Shown here one piece after another: positions 32,239-37,217 of a stretch of DNA of 37,217 nucleotides. This DNA is from Syntrophobacter sp. SbD1. GTDB taxonomy: Bacteria; Desulfobacterota; Syntrophobacteria; Syntrophobacterales; Syntrophobacteraceae. The notes beneath the pieces are model-generated. The model did no database searches, was not told the origin of the DNA, and saw only the letters and a program-made list of their open reading frames with translations. The stretch is from the NCBI GenBank assembly GCA_900290365.1, contig OMOE01000114.1, forward strand, positions 1 through 37,217. The letters are read 5' to 3'. The translations under genes and the position numbers were made by a program. Each line of letters opens with the position of its first letter. Position 1 is the first letter of the stretch.

Positions 32239-35200
32239 TCACCCGTCACTGCTTTTGAGCACGTTTCGAATGCTTTTTGCCAGTGTGGCGCAAGCATAGG
32301 GTTTCATGACAAAATCGCGAATCCCCAGGCTTTCAGCGTGTTTTGCGTTGATCTGATCGCTGAATCCGGTGCACATCAAAACCGGGATGTCGGCACGGAT
32401 GGCCATAAGCTGTTTTGCGAGGTCATTTCCCGAAAGCTCAGGCATGGTCATGTCAGTGATGACCAGGTCGAATTCATCAGGTCTTGAGCGAAAGATCTTC
32501 AGGGCAGCAGGGCTGTCTGCCAGGGCTGTAACATGGTAGCCCAGTGACTCCAATATTTCTTTTCCCAAATCCACCAGGGCTTCCTCATCGTCAACGAAGA
32601 GTATCCGACCCCTGCCGGTTGGAACAATCCGGTCAGTTTCTTCCACTTCCGGCGGGACCGCTTCTACGGTTTCCGGCAGAAGAATATGAAAAGTAGTTCC
32701 TACTTCTGGTTCACTATTGACAGTGATCTTTCCGTTGTGGCTTTTGATGATCCCCTGAACCACTGAAAGTCCCAGTCCGGTCCCTTCCCGCGAGCTTTTT
32801 GTCGTGAAGTAGGGGTCAAAAATCTGCTCTATAACGTCTGCAGTCATACCCGTACCTGTATCGCTAACGGAAAGAGATAGATAGGGTCCTCCATCGAGGT
32901 CCGGAAGTCCCGGTTCGAGGGATGCGCCGGTGATTTCCGATATCCTTACGCTGAGCGTCCCGCCTTTGGCCCGCATTGCATGGGCCGCGTTAGTACACAG
33001 ATTCATCAGCACCTGGTGGATTTGTGTGGGGTCGGCCAGCACCGTCCCGTTTTCGGGACGAATCGCCATGTCCTGCTCAATCCGGATGGTCGATGGCAGA
33101 GACGAGCGCAGCAGGGTCAGCGCTTCCTGAACAATAGGAGCTATGTGCACAGGTATGCGCTGTTGGTCGCTGCGACGACTGAACGCAAGGATTTGCTTCA
33201 CAACTTCCGAGGCCCTGGAGGCAGCCTTTAGTATCTGCTCGAGGTTGCCGTGCACGGGGCTTGTCTTCGGCGTTTTGACCAGGCTTAACTCGGTAAAGCC
33301 CATGATAGCAGCAAGGATGTTGTTGAAATCATGGGCAATCCCTCCGGCCAGATTGCCAATGGCTTCCATCTTCTGCGCCTGGCGAAGCTCTCTTTCCAGT
33401 TGCACCTCGGGGGTGATGTCACGGTGAATGCTGACATAATTTATGACCACTCCCGACTTGTCTCGAACTGCTGAAGACGTCGTTTCGGCATCGTAGAGAC
33501 TGCCGTTCTTCTTCTTGTTTACGAGCCGCCCGGACCACTCCGCGCCGGTCGATAGAGTTTGCTCCAACTGCTCGTAGAAGTTTGGATCATGCTTGCCGCT
33601 GCTCAGAATACTGGTGTGCAGGCCGATGATTTCGTCCCTGCCATATCCTGTGATGCGCTCAAAAGCCGGGTTGGCATATTGGATGGTCCAGTTTGCGTCA
33701 GTGATGATTATGCCTTCGGCCACCTGCTCGATTGCCGTCACCAGGCGTATGCGCTCTTCTTCGGCCCGCTTGCGCGCGGTGATATCGCGGATCAATCCTT
33801 CGACCCCCACTACGTTGCCGTTGCCGTCCCTTCTCAGTGTGCTCGTGACGGACACAGGAACCGGCAAGCCGTCTTTTTTGCGAAGAGTAAGCTCATAATC
33901 CCTAACTACGCCATGGCGCTCCAGTAGTTGAAGCAATTCCGCACGCTCATTCGGATACATCCAGAAGTTCGTCACCTGACTGCCCAGGATCTCGTCGCAG
34001 GACCCGCCGTAGAGCCTGGATGCCGAAGGGCTGAGCATGGTGATTTGCCCTTCCATATCGGTCTGGTAGAAAACGTCTTGCATATTTTCAACCACGCTGC
34101 GGTAACGAGCTTCGCTCTCCTGCAGCATTTCCTGCGTCTTCTTGAGCACAGTGATGTCGCGGATGGTTTCAATGGCGCCGGCAACATTGCCTGCACTGTC
34201 GTAGAGCGGCCGGGCCTTGCCCGCGAGAACGCGAGTCTTTCCGCCCCGCATCGGCACATCAGCTTCGGCCAAAAGAATATCTCCCTCTTTCCTTATATAA
34301 GAATATTTCTCCTGGATTTTTTCAGCAGATTCAAATACCAGATCGATCAAGAGCGGCCTTCGAACACCATAAAACGGCAATCCATATTCACAGTCCCTTT
34401 TTCCCAAAATATCCTTAGCCTTCAAACCCGTTATATCTTCGATCGACCTGTTCCATGCTATGACCTTCCCGGTTCGATCGATTACGAAAGTCGGATCCGG
34501 CAGGAAGTCGAAAATTTGAGACAGCCTCTGTTGCGATTCTTTCAATGCACTTTCAGCCTGCTTGCGTTCGGAAATTTCAACCCTTAGAGCGGCATTCGAC
34601 GACGTCAGTTCAACTGTTCGCTCCTGCACTCGCTGCTCGAGATCCGAATAGGCATTTTCCAGCGCTTCCTCCCTCTTTTCCAGGAGGGCTACCATATTGT
34701 CAAATGCCTCCGCCAGATGACCAAGTTCATCAGCAGTGTGAGGCAGATTGGTCCGTGCCCCCAGTTGACCTTCCCCTATGCGCTGTGCAGCCGTAACGAG
34801 CAGCTTAATGGGCTCCGCAATCATTGAATTTCCAAAAGACCAGGTCAGAAATAAAGCGGCAAGGCCAGCCGTTGCGAGGATCAGAAGGTTACCCAATATC
34901 GGGAAGGCCGCATTATGAATTATCAGGTTTTTTGGAACACCCACGATCATATAGAGATAAGGGCGGCTCTCCGCATCGAGCCGCAACTGTTTGAAGGCAT
35001 AGATGCGCTTTACGCCGTCCTCGCCTATCCTTTCGATGATGCCCCCCTCGGATTTTCCCGAGATGAGCCGGTACAAATCCTCGGCGATGGGCGTGCCCGG
35101 AGCGGCCCCGTCTCGAGCCGGACATTGAAATAAACGCACACCTTTATGATCGATTACCGTCACAACGCTGCCTACAGGTAGATCCATTCCGGACAAAAAA

Positions 35201-35778
35201 GCGTCATACTCGTCCAATTTGAAGCCCGCGATAAGGACTGCGGTGAGACTTCCGTTCGAATCCAGGACAGGATAGGAAAAATTGATCGACAGCTCATTGC
35301 TGACCCTGCCCCTTATGAATTCCCCGACCGAAAAGCCCAAAGTCTCGGCAGCATCCCTGAAGTGCTTGCGGTCCGACAGATCGGCATGGCCGGGTTCAAA
35401 AGAGGAAGAGGCGGCAAAAACTTGTCCGTTCGGTGTGGTAGCCCCGATAAAGGAGTAGAATGGGTGTTCATTTTTAATTTCCTGAAAAAGGGTGTTGCTC
35501 GCGCCGGGATCGAGGCTTTGCACCGCAGGGAACCGGGCCAGGGTGCTCAGAAGGTATTTCGTTCCGACGATAACCCGCTCCTGTTGGGCTGCCATGCTCT
35601 CGACGAGCAGGGAGGTCTCTTTTTCCGCTCGCTCGACCGATTCCCCGGCTGATTTCAACCCTAAAAGGACTATTGTCACGCCCGCGGAGAAGAAAACAAA
35701 AATCACCAGCAAAAGCAGTTTCTTTCGGATCTGCAATGGGGCAAATTCTTTGAAGTGCGCCACGGTTATTCCTTCCAA
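32239..35778 (-). CDS. Hybrid sensor histidine kinase (Cache-HAMP-3xPAS-HK-REC)
   Basis: This 1179-aa inner-membrane sensor has TM1 at about 19-41, a large periplasmic dCache-like domain (about 45-285), TM2 at about 293-316, HAMP (about 317-370), a coiled coil (about 365-415), and PAS domains at about 416-545, 550-670 and 675-795. The histidine kinase core follows, with phospho-acceptor His816 (GGIAHDFNN), N-box Asn930, DTGTGM (973-978) and GTGLGL (999-1004). The C-terminal receiver (about 1058-1175) has phospho-acceptor Asp1109. All key residues are present. It senses an extracellular small ligand and redox or cytoplasmic cues through the PAS domains. No partner response regulator is adjacent. 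It lies just upstream of the RiPP operon on the same strand; a regulatory link is possible but unproven. Confidence 0.93.
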   Translation of the reverse strand: MEGITVAHFKEFAPLQIRKKLLLLVIFVFFSAGVTIVLLGLKSAGESVERAEKETSLLVESMAAQQERVIVGTKYLLSTLARFPAVQSLDPGASNTLFQEIKNEHPFYSFIGATTPNGQVFAASSSFEPGHADLSDRKHFRDAAETLGFSVGEFIRGRVSNELSINFSYPVLDSNGSLTAVLIAGFKLDEYDAFLSGMDLPVGSVVTVIDHKGVRLFQCPARDGAAPGTPIAEDLYRLISGKSEGGIIERIGEDGVKRIYAFKQLRLDAESRPYLYMIVGVPKNLIIHNAAFPILGNLLILATAGLAALFLTWSFGNSMIAEPIKLLVTAAQRIGEGQLGARTNLPHTADELGHLAEAFDNMVALLEKREEALENAYSDLEQRVQERTVELTSSNAALRVEISERKQAESALKESQQRLSQIFDFLPDPTFVIDRTGKVIAWNRSIEDITGLKAKDILGKRDCEYGLPFYGVRRPLLIDLVFESAEKIQEKYSYIRKEGDILLAEADVPMRGGKTRVLAGKARPLYDSAGNVAGAIETIRDITVLKKTQEMLQESEARYRSVVENMQDVFYQTDMEGQITMLSPSASRLYGGSCDEILGSQVTNFWMYPNERAELLQLLERHGVVRDYELTLRKKDGLPVPVSVTSTLRRDGNGNVVGVEGLIRDITARKRAEEERIRLVTAIEQVAEGIIITDANWTIQYANPAFERITGYGRDEIIGLHTSILSSGKHDPNFYEQLEQTLSTGAEWSGRLVNKKKNGSLYDAETTSSAVRDKSGVVINYVSIHRDITPEVQLERELRQAQKMEAIGNLAGGIAHDFNNILAAIMGFTELSLVKTPKTSPVHGNLEQILKAASRASEVVKQILAFSRRSDQQRIPVHIAPIVQEALTLLRSSLPSTIRIEQDMAIRPENGTVLADPTQIHQVLMNLCTNAAHAMRAKGGTLSVRISEITGASLEPGLPDLDGGPYLSLSVSDTGTGMTADVIEQIFDPYFTTKSSREGTGLGLSVVQGIIKSHNGKITVNSEPEVGTTFHILLPETVEAVPPEVEETDRIVPTGRGRILFVDDEEALVDLGKEILESLGYHVTALADSPAALKIFRSRPDEFDLVITDMTMPELSGNDLAKQLMAIRADIPVLMCTGFSDQINAKHAESLGIRDFVMKPYACATLAKSIRNVLKSSDG

Positions 35779-35790
35779 AGCGAATTAAAG

Positions 35791-35842
35791 ATCGGGAATT
35801 CGGGAATCAAACTCTAAATCCCTCAGTTCCCGAATTCCTGAT
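35791..35842. repeat. 16-bp inverted repeat (hairpin) in the leader of the sensor kinase gene
   Basis: Arms 35791-35806 (atcgggaattcgggaa) and 35827-35842 match at 15 of 16 positions around a 20-nt loop. It ends 13 bp before the kinase ATG. If the weak promoter at 35870-35900 is real, the hairpin lies in the mRNA leader and would crowd the ribosome binding site. It may instead be a dispersed intergenic repeat. Confidence 0.65.
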
Positions 35843-35869
35843 ATTTGTGGTCGATTACCGGACTCAAGG

Positions 35870-35900
35870 TATAAATCGGCTGATCGTTTTAATTAGTCAA
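35870..35900 (-). promoter_or_regulatory. Weak candidate promoter of the sensor kinase gene
   Basis: On the minus strand, TTGACT (35900-35895) and TTTATA (35875-35870) are separated by 19 bp. Spacing and -10 match are both imperfect. It is given only because it is the best pair in the A/T-rich stretch upstream of the kinase. Confidence 0.25.
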
Positions 35901-35958
35901 TCACTATTTGCTAATTATTATTAGTGGAGGCCGGCTATCCCTTGGCCTCACTGCGTTT

Positions 35959-36000
35959 GGGGTTGCGGGTCGCGGGTTGCGGGTCGGGGTCGGCAACCCC
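35959..36000. repeat. GC-rich hairpin with tandem gcgggt units
   Basis: Arms ggggttgc (35959-35966) and gcaacccc (35993-36000) are perfect complements. The loop consists of three gcgggt(c/t) tandem units followed by ggggtc. It lies between the kinase upstream region and the broken lipoprotein gene. It could act as a terminator stem for the latter (minus strand), but no T-tract follows. Confidence 0.6.
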
Positions 36001-36006
36001 TTCGCT

Positions 36007-36484
36007 TCAGCCCGCAGGGATTTCATTACATGAAAGGTTTTTGTGCCGCCGGTCCAAATCGCTATGATCTATTACCCAGTCGCCACCTTTTTTCTCTTCA
36101 ATATAAAGTTTTCCCGAACGGTAGTAGTTTTGTGGAAGGGTATACTCTTGCTGCCACTCTGTCCATGTTCTGGTGGCACTATCGAAAGTTCGTGATGGGT
36201 CGCCAAAATTATAATAAAATAGCCCTCTATATACAATACCATTTAATCTGTCTACATCCGAGGTTGCATTATCGTGAGTCATCCATCATCGCTTAAACGC
36301 AACCAGAAGTTTCTTGCCTTCATCCTTGCAAACATTAATATAGAAATATATTGCCACACTTTATAACATATTGTGCGAATGCCTGCGATGCCTTGTGCTC
36401 GGCAATCTCTTCACGATTCTTACTAAAACACGCAGTCAGTAAAATTATAAAAGCAGCATAAATAATTAGATGGCGCTTTTTCAT
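36007..36484 (-). pseudogene. Disrupted lipoprotein gene (frameshift plus in-frame stop)
   Basis: An ATG at 36484 starts MKKRHLIIYAAFIILLTACFSK, a clear lipoprotein signal with lipobox LTAC. The frame then stops at 36335 after 49 residues. Shifting frame near 36345 continues sensible coding (INVCKDEGKKLLVAFKR) to a TGA at 36286-36288. Beyond that, the same frame resumes at 36282 for 91 residues rich in Tyr, Trp and Asp (GLFYYNFGDPSRTFDSATRTW). One original lipoprotein gene of about 155 codons with one frameshift and one stop explains all three pieces. The family is not recognised. A sequencing error could account for the frameshift, but not easily for the stop as well. Confidence 0.55.
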
Positions 36485-36591
36485 AGGTGGTTTCGACTCG
36501 GTACACTCCTCAACGGTAACGGTCAATTGCTATCATCACCTTATTAAAGTATGCAGAAAGATTCGCTCTGTCAAACTGAGGGGTTTTACAT

Positions 36592-36667
36592 GTCCCAATG
36601 GGACTCAGGTCGCGCTCTTGGCGTAATGAAGGAACTTTTCGGAGAGTCCAATATGTCCATCTGGACA
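36592..36667. repeat. Two related small hairpins (gtccc-aat-gggac and tgtcca-tc-tggaca)
   Basis: Perfect arms at 36592-36596/36600-36604 and 36654-36659/36662-36667. Both are preceded by an atgtcc-like start and lie 50 bp apart in the 296-bp gap between the broken lipoprotein gene and the I42 inhibitor gene. They may be paired operators or remains of an intergenic repeat. Nothing else was seen in the gap except the dispersed repeat at 36727. Confidence 0.5.
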
Positions 36668-36726
36668 CACTGAAACCATGAAAAGGCGGGCCAGTCGCTC
36701 CGCTTTTCTAAAGGTTTGTTTCTTAA

Positions 36727-36758
36727 CTTTTGCCTTTTTACTTTTTACTTTTGCCTTG
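36727..36758. repeat. Dispersed pyrimidine-rich repeat, copy 3
   Basis: Nearly the same string as at 271-301 (ttttgcctttttacttttta followed by a second ttgccttg). It lies 23 bp past the stop codon of the minus-strand I42 inhibitor gene. Read on the minus strand it is A-rich, so it is not a terminator of that gene. Confidence 0.65.
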
Positions 36759-36780
36759 CGCTGGCCGGCGGGCCCAACGC

Positions 36781-37191
36781 CTATCTGATCTGAATTTTTA
36801 CCTGGAAGTTGTCCGCCGCCTTTTCGGGCCCTTCCCAGGACCGATAAAGAAGTATTTTGAGATTTGTCTGCCCTGCCTTAAGCGCTTTGATTTTCCATGT
36901 CGTCATCAGCGGCCCGCCAACAATTTCCCCCCGCTGTTTGAGCGGAAGTTGGGAGGATTCGAGCACCTTCAGATGGGTTTGGTCAAGGCCGGCTATTTGC
37001 CAGAGGAACCCGGTGCCGCCAGACTGCTCGAGGCGGACTTCAAAAATTTCGCCCTCGGGCACCGTGATTTCTTTTCCGTTATCCTCTTTTGTAATAACCG
37101 CAGCCACAGCTTGCGGACTACCTGCCGAAGCGAGAGCGGTGAAAGATAAAAGCGTTATCATCATAAGAAGAAAGAACCTGGGAAGTTCCAT
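36781..37191 (-). CDS. Chagasin-like (MEROPS I42) cysteine protease inhibitor, exported
   Basis: This 136-aa protein has a signal peptide (about 1-24, hydrophobic FFLLMMITLLSFTALASA). The immunoglobulin-like I42 domain shows the three inhibitory loops: SGGTGFLW (57-64; NPTTGY-like in chagasin), the glycine loop GEIVGGP (88-94) and YRSWEG (116-121). Such proteins block papain-type cysteine proteases in the periplasm or outside the cell. The ATG at 37191 has AAGGAG upstream near the window edge. It stands alone here; the gene beyond the edge is not visible. The first loop departs from the consensus, so potency is uncertain. Confidence 0.85.
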   Translation of the reverse strand: MELPRFFLLMMITLLSFTALASAGSPQAVAAVITKEDNGKEITVPEGEIFEVRLEQSGGTGFLWQIAGLDQTHLKVLESSQLPLKQRGEIVGGPLMTTWKIKALKAGQTNLKILLYRSWEGPEKAADNFQVKIQIR

Positions 37192-37217
37192 AATTTCTCC
37201 TTTTCACTGGTCACCTT

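Noticed and set aside
27699..32240. 33-bp direct repeats bracketing the RiPP operon read as attachment sites or transposon ends
   Set aside because: Both copies coincide precisely with -35/-10 promoter elements facing a gene, and no integrase or transposase is present. Promoter duplication explains them better, though cassette insertion is not excluded.
33928..34587. 219-codon plus-strand frame opposite the sensor kinase
   Set aside because: Antisense to well-conserved PAS domains; no recognisable domain.

Overview
The window looks like a chromosomal segment of a Gram-negative anaerobe-type bacterium, most likely Desulfobacterota (former Deltaproteobacteria, Syntrophobacterales-like). This is inferred from the gene repertoire (HpnK/M/N-like proteins, outer-membrane efflux, a PAS-rich hybrid kinase, a B12 radical SAM enzyme), moderate GC and frequent TTG/GTG starts. 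No rRNA, tRNA, CRISPR array, transposase or integrase was recognised.

Layout. (1) 1-1561: no convincing gene; short dispersed repeats and one candidate promoter. (2) 1562-11203 (+): an eleven-gene, tightly packed operon for a dedicated type II fatty-acid/polyketide-like pathway: FabL-like SDR, an unusual acyl carrier protein with a zinc ribbon, ketosynthase 1, a ketosynthase-fold protein without catalytic residues (chain-length-factor-like), FabZ-like dehydratase 1, ketosynthase 3, FabG-like ketoreductase, AcpS, FabZ-like dehydratase 2, divergent ketosynthase 4 and an LpxL/HtrB-family acyltransferase. (3) 11453-16309 (-): outer-membrane factor, HpnN-like MMPL/RND transporter and MlaC/HpnM-like periplasmic protein, converging on the operon and plausibly moving its lipid to the outer membrane. 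(4) 16601-17482 (+): HpnK/YdjC-like deacetylase. (5) 17569-24197 (-): HAD phosphatase, TolC, EmrA, EmrB, M24 peptidase and an unrecognised 138-aa protein, with a 22-bp near-perfect palindrome upstream. (6) 24376-27268 (+): ABC-F ATPase and LysR regulator. (7) 27351-27641 (-): YciI-like protein.

(8) 27792-32169 (-): a compact RiPP-like operon in the order PqqD-like RiPP recognition element, lasso-B2-type transglutaminase-like protease, a 43-aa precursor peptide (31281-31412) that is easy to overlook, HprK-like kinase, NTP_transf_5-type nucleotidyltransferase and B12-binding radical SAM enzyme. The precursor has a lasso-type leader (YxxPxL and Thr at -2 before Gly), but its proposed core has no Asp or Glu to close a lasso ring, and the operon has no asparagine-synthetase-like lasso cyclase. 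It is the best candidate for an undescribed system here. Its promoter is nearly identical, spacer included, to the promoter of the YciI gene 4.5 kb away.

(9) 32239-35778 (-): large hybrid sensor kinase. (10) 35779-37217: hairpins, a broken lipoprotein gene and a chagasin-like (I42) protease inhibitor.

How it fits together: region 2 makes an unusual acyl chain on its own carrier protein, using its own phosphopantetheinyl transferase. The acyltransferase probably places the chain on an envelope lipid, and region 3 exports it. ACP + paired ketosynthases + dehydratase + LpxL-type acyltransferase resembles the rhizobial acpXL-lpxXL very-long-chain acyl cluster. The ketosynthase/CLF pair with an MMPL exporter resembles aryl polyene clusters. 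The product cannot be decided from sequence alone. All family assignments come from reading motifs; no database search was run.
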